Shown here in pieces: positions 45,617 to 56,760 of a stretch of 64,000 bases of DNA; position 1 is the first letter of the stretch; each line of letters starts with the position of its first letter. The stretch comes from Botryosphaeria dothidea (Eukaryota > Ascomycota > Dothideomycetes > Botryosphaeriales > Botryosphaeriaceae): positions 3,286,001 through 3,350,000 of the forward strand of contig WWBZ02000033.1 in NCBI GenBank assembly GCA_011503125.2. Direction: 5' to 3'. Made by a program: the position numbers and the translations under genes. The notes under the pieces were generated by a model that had not been told where the DNA came from, did no database searches, and was given only the letters and a program-made list of their open reading frames with translations.

Positions 45617-46362
45617 ATGCGCTTCCTGTCAGCTTTCCTCTTCTCATCCGCCGCCATCGCCGGCCCGCTGTCCGTTCGAGACTCGTTCGTGAATGGCGGT
45701 CTCTTCACGCGTCAAGACACCTGTGTCCGCACCGAGAGCACTCCTGATCCTGCTCAAATGGAGCCGATTATCGTCCGCGGTCTGCTGGTCTCCGGTAACG
45801 CAGAGAGCTATCAGATCAGCTTCTCGCTTCAGAACAAGAACACAGATGCCATCTCGACATGCAGAGGCACCCTCTCGGAGGATACGGACGAGCAGTGGAT
45901 GAACTGTGACAAGGCGGATCTCGGCGCCACGGTCAAGTCGAGCTACAACACCGACGAGAACAGCTGGAAGGGCGGGGCTCAGATCGTCACCATGACCGTT
46001 TACTGGCAGCACGTCAAAGCGTACGTATCCGCAATCGCATCAGTGCCATGCTGCCATTTGCTGATGAGGAATTTAGTTGCAAGATTTGCACCGATGTCAC
46101 CGTCACGTACTACGCCATCGCCAACGGCAATCTTGTCACTCCTTGCAGCGAGACTGGCGACCCAGGCAACCCAGGCCAGGAGGGTGACAACCTCACTTGC
46201 CAGGCCCAGAACGACTACACTCTGCAGATCAAGCAGTTCTGCGAGGGCGACCAGCCTCCGGAGCTCGCAAGCCAGCAGGGCGGGAGTGGCGACCAGGGAG
46301 GCAGCAGTTCAGGCAGCAGTTCAAGCAGCGGATCAGGCAAGCTTCTCCTCCGTGTTGTTTGA
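45617..46362 (+). CDS. Small secreted cysteine-containing protein (229 aa), effector-like
   Basis: The exons are 45617-46020 and 46077-46362, with a 56-nt intron, making 230 codons. A signal peptide (MRFLSAFLFSSAAIA) is followed by a short pro-like stretch (SVRDSF..FTRQDT). The mature domain contains Cys at TCVRT, STCRG, MNCDK, CKICTD, PCSE, LTCQ and FCEG, eight in all, consistent with four disulphides. The fold looks beta-rich, with alternating hydrophobic strands. A Gly/Ser-rich linker closes the protein, which ends KLLLRVV. The last residues may instead be an unrecognised further intron. It is a secreted protein of unknown function, and size and cysteine content are those of many fungal effectors or cell-wall proteins. 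Confidence 0.78.
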
Positions 46363-47314
46363 GAAAACGCGGATCGATTGGGGTTTTCAGCAGAGCAGAT
46401 TTCAAGTGAGAGTACATAGCGGGTAATATACTTGTGCAGCTCCCGACATTCTTCAAGCTGCTTGACGACCGCATGTGTGAGGATTTTGATCGTTGCCCTA
46501 TGTAAAACCTGAAAACAGAGCTCCCGAAATCAACAACAATACCAGTGTGTCGGGCAGGCTACGGCTGCAACACCGCATCACCGGAACCTTAACGCGTGAA
46601 ACCCGAGGGGTTTGTGATCTACAGGGTTATCTCTTCAAGTCATTGCTTTACACGCGCGACTTTGAATTGCGTTGGTGTCAAAGTACGGTTCCTACACTAG
46701 CTGATTCCATGCGGAGTAAGATGTCTTGGCCTAGAGTTGTCTTTTGCCCTTTTCACTTTTGTTCTTTTCGTTTTTACCCTTCTCATAGCCCTGGTAACAC
46801 ACTTCTTTGACTAAAAGCAAGTGCACGCTGTCTCCGCAGGATTCCGGATACTCTATTGAATCGTGCCGTCCCTGGCCGTCTTCGAAGACAACCTCTCAGC
46901 TCGTTGCCATTCCGTTTGATCCACGCATTTCGCTGTGGCTTGACCGTCCTTCGGCTCCTCCCAACACTTTCCCTTGTTTCTCACCTTCGGATACTTCCAG
47001 GCCTAACCCAATTTCCACCTCCGCTGAAAGTCCTCAGCACCGCATTCGCGTCACTCTTCCATCTTCTGTCTCCGCACTATCTTCGCGATCTGCATCCCCA
47101 AGAGCTGCACGGTTTGCGGGAACAAGCATCATTTTTGGCCGGTCTCTCTGCTTGTGGATGAGTAGTGTGTGGGTTTCGGTTTTGGTCGAGGATGGTGGGG
47201 TGGGCCGGTCGCCCGTGGGGCAAGGAGAGTCCTCACATCTGAGTAATCCCATACCACATTTCCCAGACTCCGGTCCTTCATTTGTCGAGCAGCTCACGGA
47301 TAAGAGAATGCATC
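46363..47314. other. Intergenic region between convergent genes
   Basis: The secreted-protein gene and the polytopic membrane-protein gene converge here. Long frames near 46.8-47.3 kb are shadows without protein character. Confidence 0.4.
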
Positions 47315-49139
47315 TCAGCGGCGTCCCTTCAGCGTCCTCTTCCTCTTGAACGCGTTGAATATATCCATGATCTCAAAGATCACGACGCTCCAGATGTAGA
47401 AGCCGGCCAGCACCAGCACCAGCGGGATCAGCAAGCCCAAGTCCGAGAAGTTGGTCGCGGCGCTGACGGCGACGAGCTGCGAGAGGCCGAACCACATGAC
47501 GATGTAGAAAACCAGGATGATCCGTGCCAGCGGCAGGTCGTAGACACTTCCGGCGGGGGCGATTTGCGAGGTGTTTGTCGCACGGTGGGCCAGCGGCACC
47601 TGCTCGACGATGAGAGCGTTAGAATCCTCAAGGGCGTGCTCGAGCATTCGGGTGGGTGATTCGCTCCGGCAACATACGGTGGAGTCTTCGGTGGATAGTG
47701 GGAGGACCCTCATCTCGAAAGTGCTGTCCTCCTTGTCGGAACTCGAGGAGATGGAGCCCTGGTTGAGGGGATGGCGCTCGATCTCGTCCTTTGCTTCTGT
47801 TGTGCGTATTAGTACATGGCACAAGGGCGTTTTGCATGGCGAGCTTACCGAAATAAGCCTCCAAGCCGGTCAGAACCGGCAGTGACAGGAGCACGAGAGG
47901 GAGTATTTGCCCGAAGCCCCATTTGTTGAGCGTGTTAATCTCCTGATCGTGACGATAAGGTACTGTGTAGTCCTTCCGAATGGAGATGACCTGGCCGATA
48001 CCGAAAGTGGCTCCAAAGAACAGCCAGATGAGATGCCACAAGAAAGAGTTGGTGAAAGCCCGCTCAATGGCCCCAGCGAGGGCAAAGAAGTATGTGTAAG
48101 TAGTGCATAGACGGCGCAAGATCTTCCATCGTCTCAAGGGACCGTTGCGCAGCCGATCATCAGCCTCTTGGACGATCTGATCGAGTTTGGCCAAGGAATC
48201 ATCTTCTTCTGTGGGTTCGACGAGTTCCAGCCGGAAGACGCGGGCAACCTGACGGGTCGGCCAGCTTTTTGAAGAGCCGCGTCGTGGTGAATATAGTGAG
48301 ATCATTCGGCTGGAGTATGACGTGATGAGCCATGCGATTATTAAGGTTAAGTTGAAGGCTTCGTATCCATCCGCCGGCGACAGTTTGAACGACTTCTTCA
48401 AAGCGCATCCGAAATAGCTGTCGGTTGCCGAATGTTGCACGCTTTCGGAGTTACTGATGATCTGAGCAACGGCCAGCATGACCATCATGGAGACCATCAT
48501 AAATGCTCGGAAATTGCGAGCTACGCGATGGCTGTCGAAGTAAGAGGTCAGAATGATGAGCGTTGCCAGATGAGTCGTTGATGAGAACCAGGCGAGGGCA
48601 GCGGCCATCTGGAAGGAATAAATGGATATGTCACATGCTTTCATGTAGATGGTGGCCATGATGGCAATGCCGGTGACGAGCTGCTGATCGCTCAAAGCGA
48701 GAATGAAGCGCTCCAGGGCGGCGGACCATTTTTTGGCCAGCTCTTCGGGATAGTGCTTTTTGCGAATCGAAGGAGTGGAAAGGCGGTCTTTGAACTTTCT
48801 CAGTCTCGTAAGACTGGGGCTGAAGCAGAACTTGGCAACGGTGGTAACGGTTAATATCACCACTTGATCGACATGGTTGGTGTCTGTACCCGGCAGCCAT
48901 TCACAGAGATAGCCCACGAAGATGCTCAGAAGCGTGAAGGCAGCTGTTGCGATGAAGGAGACGAGAACCTTGGATAATGACTTGATGAGCAATGGAGTAG
49001 GCAATTAAACCCAGCTTGGTGCACTCACTCCAATGCCGGCGATGTCGACGTCATAGGGGTTGTCGATCTTGCAGTGATGGGTTTTCTTGCAGTAGCGGAA
49101 TGTCTCATTGAAGTCGAGATCCGTATAAGGGAGGGACAT
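47315..49139 (-). CDS. Polytopic membrane protein of unknown function (570 aa)
   Basis: The exons are 49139-49029, 48968-47849 and 47796-47315 (introns 60 and 52 nt), making 571 codons. A 37-residue N-terminal segment with Cys (FRYCKKTHHCK) precedes about ten predicted membrane helices. Examples are LVSFIATAAFTLLSIFVGYL, FRAFMMVSMMVMLAVAQI, FLWHLIWLFFGATFGIGQVI and the last pair, LARIILVFYIVMWFGL and IPLVLVLAGFYIWSVVIF. A cytosolic loop with EPTEEDD sits mid-protein and a Ser/acidic loop lies before the final helices. The end is basic (KRKRTLKGRR). No signature of a known carrier or enzyme is seen. The overall layout matches an uncharacterised Pezizomycotina membrane family. Confidence 0.85.
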
Positions 49140-49908
49140 GATAGAATAGACAAGGATGGAGAGCCATGCACTGCCATAGGGCTGAAGTTGGATGCTGGGG
49201 CGAGTTTGTTGATAGGCAAGGGCGGGATGTTGGGAGCGCGCGGGTTTTGAGTCAGGCTGGTTTTAGTGCCTTAGCTAGACCGGAGTCAAGAAGCGGTGTC
49301 CTTGGCGAGTAAGTCTTCATGCACGCACTGTGAAGCTACAGCGACTGGCATGCTGATCCCTGTTTTCGGCGAGCTTTCTCCTATAGACGCCGACGGTCAG
49401 TGCTGCTCTTGCATTTTTGTTTTCTCCTTCAGCCATTATTGAACACGGTCAAAGTCCAGACGTTCCAGCGCCAAGCTGCCCGCCAGACTAGAATTTTTTT
49501 TTCTCGACAGCCGTGTTGCATGATTCGTACTCCTTTTGTCCCCCTGTTATAGCAACACGCAGAACCTTATTCTTGTCTTGGCGGGTTGAAGCCTCCTGAA
49601 GAAATCGGCAGTTTACAGCAAGCTGTTGCCGGCGCGTCGACCTTCCTATTGCAGTTAGGCCTCTCTTGACTCTGTTCCTGGGTCACCATCTTTTAAATCA
49701 GCCTATGTCCCGCGATTGCCCTGTTGACTCGTTGGGCAATGTTTCTACACATGGGGAATAAAGCCGCCGAATCTTCTCGTCAGTCTAAGGACCGACTTTT
49801 CCTGGAGTCTAAGGCGAATATTGCGCAAAGAAAGCAATACTTCGATTATTCCGAAAATAACGTACGATCTGGTTGTTGGTATATATTTCTCCCAATTAGC
49901 ACCTCCCT
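49140..49908. other. Intergenic region, nothing recognised
   Basis: It holds the promoter of the membrane-protein gene and the 3' flank of the glucosyltransferase gene. One run of T occurs near 49496-49502. Confidence 0.4.
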
Positions 49909-52900
49909 CTATGGCCTCAACGTCGAATCTTTCGCAATACTTGAGCTCCTCACTGGTGCAGCAGGCCTCTCGTTTCCCGCGGGTTCCTGCGCCCTCGTCC
50001 GATCCGGACTCCGCGTGATTTCCTGGTCGTCCCCCACCACGAAAGAGAATCGTCCTGACGCACCGTCGTCGTGCTGCTGCCCCGGAACCTCCAGCTCCGC
50101 GATGCCATCCATATTCGGCCTCGGCTCGAATCTCTCCCCTCTGGTCATTATCCCGTAGGAAGCCTCTTCCACCGTCGGACTGTACCCGTTGGCCATAGCC
50201 ATAGCAACGCTCTCTCGGATGTGCGGTATGGCACTGTCAGCAGAGTGAGGCCGCCCATCGGATGCCGGGGATATGGGAGAAACGATGTACTCTTGCTCTG
50301 GGCTGCTGGGTTGATCATGGAGCCCCGTCTTCTCCGGCGGATATTGCCTGCTGGTAAGCTGAGTAGGCGAGGAGTCAAGCTCGGAGATGATCGTTCGAGA
50401 ATCGAGCTCGCTGACGACTGTCCTGGAATCGTGCGGGACAGTCGAGGCGGTCGTGGATCCTTCGATCTCCTCGTACCGCGGCAAGTCTTCCTCGACGGCT
50501 CCCTGGTCTCCGTTGCTAAACTCCTGCGGCAGACCACTCGACGTGAACCCCGGATGCGCCGGCACACCCCGGCCGCTGCGCGCCCGCTGAATATCAAGGC
50601 TCCTCGCAGCAGGCCCCTGACGGCCGTTGGCGACTCGCTGGCTGCCATGCCTCTGCCTGAACCCGCTCCACGCCTCGTGCAAACTGCCGTGCGTCTCCAG
50701 TGCGCGCTGCTTGCCTTTCCCCTTCACCGAAAATCCGGGCGTCCTTGCCACCAGGTTGTTCCACGCGCCCACGATGCGCGCGACCGCTTCCGGCGTCACC
50801 GTGGCCAGCTCCTCCAGGCCTTGGGCCATCCGGGCCGCCACCACGTAGTTCTTCTCGGACTTGCCCGAGTGCTTCGACAGCTCCATGTAGATGCCCTTGA
50901 AGCTGTAGCCGGGCAGGCCGAACACGGCGGCGCCGGGCTTGATCAGGACGCCCAGGCTGCCCCACACCAGGCCCTTCGCCAGGCCGACGGGCCCTTCGTG
51001 ATAGGCGCCTTTGATGGGCTGCGTGATGAGGCCGGTGAAGCCGTCGTAGAAGCCCAAGCCGAGCTCCTTGCCGGCCTCCTTGAGGCCAGAGGCAATGCCC
51101 GTGACTTTCTTGTTCTTGCGCACGGTGGGGTCGCCGTAGAGCTTGGGGGCGTTGTGGAAGCCCTTGGCGATGGACAGCGTCAGGTCCATGGGCGCCTTGA
51201 CGCCGGCGGACAGGATGCGGGAGCGCTTGGACGAGGAGCTGGCGACGGAGGCGGCGTCGCCGCTGCTGCGAGACGAGGACGTGTAGCTGCGCTGCATCGA
51301 AGTCGCGGCGCGCTGGTGCAGCGGATGCGGCCCAAACTCCGTCTCCAGCCGGTGGCGCGCGGCGTCGCTCGCGCTCACGGAGCGCAGGTCATCCACCGAC
51401 GACCTCCGCGAGCCCGGCACCGACACGGACTTCAGCGTCGGGGTGCGCGAGCCGTTGCTGCTGGCCGAGTGCTCCTTCTTCAGCGCGCTCGGGATGTCCG
51501 CGATGCCCGCCCCGAGACTGCGCAGCGTCCCGAGCAGCACGCCCGCGCCGCCGGACACCGGATCCCAGGGCCCCTCGTCCGTGTCGTACTCGCACGGCCG
51601 GTACAGCTCGAGGTCGGAGAAGTCCAGCAGCTCCTCGCTGCCCAGCACCGCCGCCGACAGCGCCGACAGCCGCGCCTTCGCCTTCGAATGCCACCACACG
51701 GCCGCCTTGGGCGGGTAAACGGCGCACCGCTTGTTGAACACCTTCAGGCCCCTGTGGAAGCTCCGCGCCGCCCGCTCCGGCCCGTTCTCCAGCCCCAGCT
51801 TGACCCCCAGCTGCCCCGCCTTCTCGCGCGTCTCGGGCAGCAGCGCCGTGCCGATGGCGCACGACAGCTTCTCCGCGTCGAGCAGCCGGTGCGCGATGGG
51901 CTCGGGCCCCGCGCCCGCGCGCGCCACGATGCCGCCCCAGAAGAACTGGTCGCCGAAGAAGGGCACCACGATGGTCGGCTTGCCCGCCGCGAGGCCCGCC
52001 GCCAGCGTGCCCGCGCCGCCGTGGTGCACCACCGCCGAGACGCGCGGGAAGAGCCAGTCGTGCGGGCAGTCGCTCAGGAAGAAGACGTTGTCCGGCGCCG
52101 AGAGCGACGAGCCCCCCAGGTTGCCCCAGCCGCGCGAGATCAGCGCGCGCTGCCCGGACCGCTTGACCGCCTCGAGGACGGTATGTGTGAGCCCGGCTGG
52201 GTCGTCGACGACGATGGAGCCGAAGCCGATGTAGAGGGGTGGCGGGCCTGCGTCGAGGAAGCGTTGGAGGTCGTCGGGAGGCGTGTAGGTCCCGGCGTCG
52301 GTGGGGAGGAAGAAGAAGCCGGAGACGTCGATGGTGCTGGCCCAGTCTCGCGGCTTGGGAAGGAGGGAGGGCGACCAGCAGTAAGTGACCGGAACTTTGA
52401 GACGGTGGACCAGGCCCGCGGCCGACCCGAGTCCCAGCGGCGCAAGGAAGAGTTCGGACTCGCGGAACTTGTTGATGACGTCGCCGAGGCCTTGCCACAT
52501 GAGCATGTCGACGAGCGCGTACGAGACGAAGTTACGGAGGTGAGGGTCCGTGTTGGTCGAGGTGATCTTGGAAAGAGGGTGCGGGAAGGCCTGAGTGGGT
52601 GACCAAGGCATCGTGAACATGATGTGCAGCGGGATCCCCAACTTCTCAGCAATATGGATGTGTGCAAAGCTAGGCGGATTGGCAATGATTGCATCCGCCA
52701 CGAAGGGAGAGGGTGCGTGGCTTGAGCTGGAAGACGTGCTGGCGACATCAATCTCGGATCCGCTATCCATGCTCGCTGGCTTGTCCCCAGGATCTATACA
52801 AGATCTCCAGCATCCGTGGAGGATTTGCTCGATGTCTTTTCTCCGTCGATTCACATCACCGTCGCGGAAAGATTTGAGGTCCGGAACCAGTCCAGGGTTC

Positions 52901-53451
52901 TTGACCATGAACTCCATTAGTTGCGCTGGAGAGCCACCGATGTCGAAGAACTCAAGGCCGTGGGATGTGACAAATGATTTGAAGTTTCCATGCGTTGCGA
53001 GACGGACGCGGTGGTGGTATTTTTCTTTCAAGAGCTTACCGAGCGCAACGAATGGCTGTACATCTCCTCGGCTACCCACCACTTGGATGACCACATTCAT
53101 CTGCGGAGGGTTTGATGCCGAGTACTGGTCTCTTGTTGAAGAAGTGTCACTAACTGCTGATGACGCAGGTGTTTGGTTCTGGTCTTCAAGCGTTTCCAGC
53201 GCTGGAATCAATAGTCTTGACAATCTGTTGGAGCGATCCAGAATTTGCATGTCGATGCGGCCATCCTCGGTAGCCGCTGCACCTCCCTGGACGTCATTGT
53301 CGTTGAAGCCGACATTTTTTCCGAAATTCAAGCTGCTGTATGAGGGAGGCGCTGGGTTGTTGAGCAGAATGTCGTCGTCCGGAGGTGGGGATGAAGCAGG
53401 CACGTAACGGAATCGATCCTCTGAGTCACTTCCAAGCCGCTTGTCGTCCAT
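49909..53451 (-). CDS. UGT-type (sterol glucosyltransferase-like) protein with VPS13/ATG2-C-like C-terminal domain (1180 aa)
   Basis: This is a single exon. The start at 53451 (MDDKRLGSDSED) is chosen because the family-like acidic N-terminus begins there. An ATG at 53613 would add 54 unlikely residues. The GT28/UGT domain opens at about 118 (VVGSRGDVQPFVALGKLL). The donor-binding signature is VVHHGGAGTLAAGL (about 473-486) followed by PFFGDQFFWG. Such enzymes transfer glucose from UDP-glucose to sterols, as in Atg26/Ugt51. There is no PH/GRAM pair like Atg26. Residues of about 750-857 instead read DGFTGLITQPIKGA..KGLVWGSLGVLIKPGAA, the Gly/Pro pattern of the VPS13/ATG2 C-terminal region. The last 300 residues are Ser/Pro-rich, disordered and acidic. 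A lipid-contact-site location is inference. Confidence 0.9.
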   Translation of the reverse strand: MDDKRLGSDSEDRFRYVPASSPPPDDDILLNNPAPPSYSSLNFGKNVGFNDNDVQGGAAATEDGRIDMQILDRSNRLSRLLIPALETLEDQNQTPASSAVSDTSSTRDQYSASNPPQMNVVIQVVGSRGDVQPFVALGKLLKEKYHHRVRLATHGNFKSFVTSHGLEFFDIGGSPAQLMEFMVKNPGLVPDLKSFRDGDVNRRRKDIEQILHGCWRSCIDPGDKPASMDSGSEIDVASTSSSSSHAPSPFVADAIIANPPSFAHIHIAEKLGIPLHIMFTMPWSPTQAFPHPLSKITSTNTDPHLRNFVSYALVDMLMWQGLGDVINKFRESELFLAPLGLGSAAGLVHRLKVPVTYCWSPSLLPKPRDWASTIDVSGFFFLPTDAGTYTPPDDLQRFLDAGPPPLYIGFGSIVVDDPAGLTHTVLEAVKRSGQRALISRGWGNLGGSSLSAPDNVFFLSDCPHDWLFPRVSAVVHHGGAGTLAAGLAAGKPTIVVPFFGDQFFWGGIVARAGAGPEPIAHRLLDAEKLSCAIGTALLPETREKAGQLGVKLGLENGPERAARSFHRGLKVFNKRCAVYPPKAAVWWHSKAKARLSALSAAVLGSEELLDFSDLELYRPCEYDTDEGPWDPVSGGAGVLLGTLRSLGAGIADIPSALKKEHSASSNGSRTPTLKSVSVPGSRRSSVDDLRSVSASDAARHRLETEFGPHPLHQRAATSMQRSYTSSSRSSGDAASVASSSSKRSRILSAGVKAPMDLTLSIAKGFHNAPKLYGDPTVRKNKKVTGIASGLKEAGKELGLGFYDGFTGLITQPIKGAYHEGPVGLAKGLVWGSLGVLIKPGAAVFGLPGYSFKGIYMELSKHSGKSEKNYVVAARMAQGLEELATVTPEAVARIVGAWNNLVARTPGFSVKGKGKQRALETHGSLHEAWSGFRQRHGSQRVANGRQGPAARSLDIQRARSGRGVPAHPGFTSSGLPQEFSNGDQGAVEEDLPRYEEIEGSTTASTVPHDSRTVVSELDSRTIISELDSSPTQLTSRQYPPEKTGLHDQPSSPEQEYIVSPISPASDGRPHSADSAIPHIRESVAMAMANGYSPTVEEASYGIMTRGERFEPRPNMDGIAELEVPGQQHDDGASGRFSFVVGDDQEITRSPDRTRAQEPAGNERPAAPVRSSSIAKDSTLRP

Positions 53452-54807
53452 AGTTCCTTCCTGTATGGTCCCAGACAATGGACCCTGCAAATCGGAGAAT
53501 GTCCAGAGAGTTGTCTTGAGCGGAACCTGCGGAAGGGTCCGATATTTAACGGTTGCAGTAGATAAGGCTGAGGACCCGCCGGCAATTCCCACATGGCTCA
53601 GGAGACAAGGCACGCAAAGCCACTCCGCTAAGCCTTCGCCAAAGTTAAATCGGATCTGTACACTAATAGCTTGATCTGGAAGCGTTTGGGGCTGGTCGAC
53701 GTGTCAGACCCGACTACGAGAACGACAATGCGAATGAAGTACGTGAATCCGAGACGAATCCGAGCAGCTCATCCAAAGCGGCCTTTTCGCTGCCGTGGTT
53801 AGAGCCTCTCAAATTCCGTTCGAGAGGAACGGACGCGTCTGTAATGTCTATCCTGTCGTCCTTAAATGAATCAAGCGTTGGAACTCGATAATGGTGTGAC
53901 TTTGTGCTCAAAAATATATCCATGTTCCTCTCGTGAACGTGTTTGACTACCAATCCGGGCTAGGGGTCGAAGATGCGAATACGGGTACGACGCTTGTCTT
54001 GCACGCGCTCCCCCGCACAAACACAATAACTGGGTTGCTCTATAATAGACCCTCGCTACTTCGTAATCTGACCATCTGTTCTTTATGAGTCCTCGGTGCA
54101 TTGTGATAAATGAAGGGGTACCAAACTCGGGCTTACCAAGCGTAATCTTAGATGTTATCATCATGTTCTGTTGACTGAGAGCTGCGCCTCCGGATGCCCC
54201 GGATTCGTTGGTACATGAAGTGGATTCAACAGCATTGCAACATGCTACTGCCATGGCAGGTTGAAGTATTCGTAAGGATGTGAAAATAATGTGACCGTCT
54301 CGTGCTGGCTGGATAGCAGCTTCTTTTTAGGTTGAAGCTTTGCAATTTTCACATATCAAGAAATCTATCAAACGGTCAATGGCAATTCTTGGATTGCTCT
54401 CCTTCCTGAAAAACTCCCGTGGCTAACCTCAAGAGCGAGGCCGTAGTGGGTATCTATGCAACACATGTGAAATGGAGGAGAAAGTACAGAACGAAATAGA
54501 ACTAACACACGAAGCTAGCAATGGTTTAAAATTGAGGATTCGTGACGCTTCTCAAGATTAAGGAAAGGCAACACCACTACCATATCTTCTGCTCTTACTC
54601 GGTGTAGCTCAGGAGCTCAGTAAAAGTTATCAACTTGTTGAGCGGAAACAAGTCGGTAAAGCTGATTGTGGCCACCGTATTGCTTCCTAACGGTAATGAA
54701 AGCGCCTCAGTAAGCCGCCCAGAGAAGCGGTCTTCTGCAACTCAACCCCACAATAGAACCCCGCGTATCGGAAACGGAACTAGCTGCAGAGGGCAACAGA
54801 TCAGGGT
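53452..54807. other. Intergenic region (glucosyltransferase promoter, RRM-gene 3' flank)
   Basis: This 1.36 kb shows no convincing gene. A 127-codon minus-strand frame at 53871-54254 is Cys-rich but lacks supporting motifs. It is listed among the rejected items. Confidence 0.4.
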
Positions 54808-56497
54808 TTAGCAGCAGCTTATAGCATCCGAATCCGTCGAGCGTGGTCGGCAAATGTCCGAGGAGCTGTCGCTGAGAGCGCTGTCACGTCGGCGGGAGCG
54901 CTGAAGATTGCCGTATTCTTCATCATCTTCTGAGTCCTCGGACTTGAGGATATCGTAGAGATTTGCCGAACTTTGCGGTTTCAACTGATGCTGAGAAGTC
55001 GGTCGAACGGCATCGAAGAGTTGCGATCTGGTACGGTTTGGCAGAGGTTCAGCGCATTTGTCAGGGACAAAGTCAAGTTTGAGAAGCCGGTATGGCATTC
55101 TGGACATCATGCATGTTCGCGCAAACCCGCAGCCCTGGATGGAGTTGGTGTGGACGATCAAGTCATGACCCTCCATCTTAACCTTGAGAATGACCAGATT
55201 GTGAATATGTTCCATGTCGTCCCGAACAGTCTGCTCGTTAAGTTGGTTCGCTGCATTGCATAGACGCAGAATACGCGTAGCGCCGTTGTTGATGATCCTC
55301 TTGTAGGTGGCGGTATTAGGATAGAATTGGCGATCGGCCCAATCAACCTCAACCTGAACACCGTTTGAATTAATCATGGGCTCAATTTCCTTTCATGGCC
55401 AGAAACATACCCGTTTGTTTTTGATGTAGACGTCATGGCGTCTGGCGTAGGCCCAGTAAGCTTGAGCATCAGTTCCTCGAAAAAAAGATAGGCATGCGGT
55501 CCGGTCGTTCCAGCGGAAAATGTCAAGGACCATACCACCTTTGACGTGCTCGAGAATCTCGTTGAGGGTGGTGTCCGGTGAAACACCAATGATATGGAGG
55601 CTGCGTTGGTCCTCACGAGGCGGATGGGCAGTCTCCAGAGGTGACTGATCTTCATCAAACTTGCCATTGGCAGGCTCAGAGAAACGGTACTGCTCAAGGT
55701 CTAACTGGCCATGCATCCTGAATGGGTACGCTTCTGGGTTGTGCGATGCGGCAAGATCCTTAGCAACAGCCGGAGTGCAGTCTGCTGCACTGGCCGAGGT
55801 CATGAAACCATGGAAGGTGGAGCCCACGATCGGCTGTTGAGAGAATTCGCCGACCCTAGCACTGGCACTGACGTCACTGTATTTACTGCTCTGATCTGTG
55901 GTTACGTAGGAAGAGGAAGCGCCGCTATTGCCGTACTGGGTGAAGTTGTGTGAGGGACCGTAAGTGGAACCCAGGCGCGGCTGAATGTACATTTCGAGTG
56001 TATCGGGGGTGACTCCATCCTCAAGTAGATTCTTCCGAAGATTGACTTTATCGGATTAATAGCCTTCGCAACACAGTGAGATACGCCACGTACGGTATTC
56101 CCCAAAGTTACGCTTCTATTGGCATTTCAGTCAGCAAGCAGACTACTGATCAGATATGATTATCTTACCAAGAACTCATACTCGGATGCAGCAATTCGCA
56201 TCAAGGAAGGATCTGGCGGGTCGTGTGGCACAGCCTCGAGACGTATCAGCTCCGTATTCAGGCAGAACTCCGAATCTAAACATGCTGGACGTACGCGATG
56301 GGCACTAGCTCAGCGTTAGCGGGCAATATTGTGGAGGCTTGTGTTGATGATTAGAGAATAATCAAACTGAGCAGCAAGATGCAGGGTCTCTCTAGCTCGA
56401 GGGCAGGTACTCACTGCAGGAGTAAGAGGCGGAAGTCATCTTGACTGATGGCAATCCTATCGCCATAAGCAGTGGCGTTCGCGAACGGCAAATCCAT
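54808..56497 (-). CDS. RRM RNA-binding protein, NRD1/MSA1-like fungal regulator (473 aa)
   Basis: Six exons are inferred: 56497-56415, 56304-56169, 56115-56094 (22 nt), 56045-55411 and 55353-54808, joined by introns of 110, 53, 48 and 57 nt (five exons by count), summing to 474 codons. The N-terminus (DSEFCLNTELIRLEAVPHDPPD) and YEFLKRNFGEYLNLRKNLLEDGVT resemble fungal NRD1-type proteins. One clear RRM spans RSLHIIGVSPDT (RNP2) to ACLSFF (RNP1) and KRVEVDWADRQF. A second degenerate RRM may follow around ILKVK..LIVHTNSI. The tail is acidic and Ser/Arg-rich with SDS-type phosphosites. It is probably a post-transcriptional regulator of differentiation genes. The assignment to NRD1 rests on gross architecture only. 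Confidence 0.84.
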
Positions 56498-56760
56498 AAC
56501 GAGTCGTAGAGGCAATGCAAGGCCGAATGTCGAGTGAGGTGCAGAGATTTGAAACTGAAGCAGCAGTACGACCCAAGAGAGCTGCTTCTGGGAAGGGAAG
56601 CGAGCTATGGCCTCAGCCTAAGCCGCATGAGGCTGGAGGATCGCCGGGATCTGAGCTTGGCAGCAGCAAACGCGGCAGCGAGGCGGCATGACGCGCGCCG
56701 GTCGCGCATTCCCAAATTTTCGGAGCTCGACAATTCCAACATCGCGAAACCAGCCCGTTG
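56498..56760. promoter_or_regulatory. Shared divergent promoter of the RRM gene and bcs1
   Basis: Only 263 bp separate the two ATGs, so the genes share one promoter region. No TATA box is evident. Coordinate regulation is possible but not shown by the sequence. Confidence 0.6.

Noticed and set aside
50071..52602. 843-codon plus-strand frame opposite the glucosyltransferase
   Set aside because: It is a shadow of the GC-rich coding strand: Arg/Ala-rich with no domain, while the minus frame is a clear UGT.
53871..54254. 127-codon Cys-containing minus-strand frame
   Set aside because: It has no signal peptide or domain, and splice-like sequences inside it do not yield a sensible protein.
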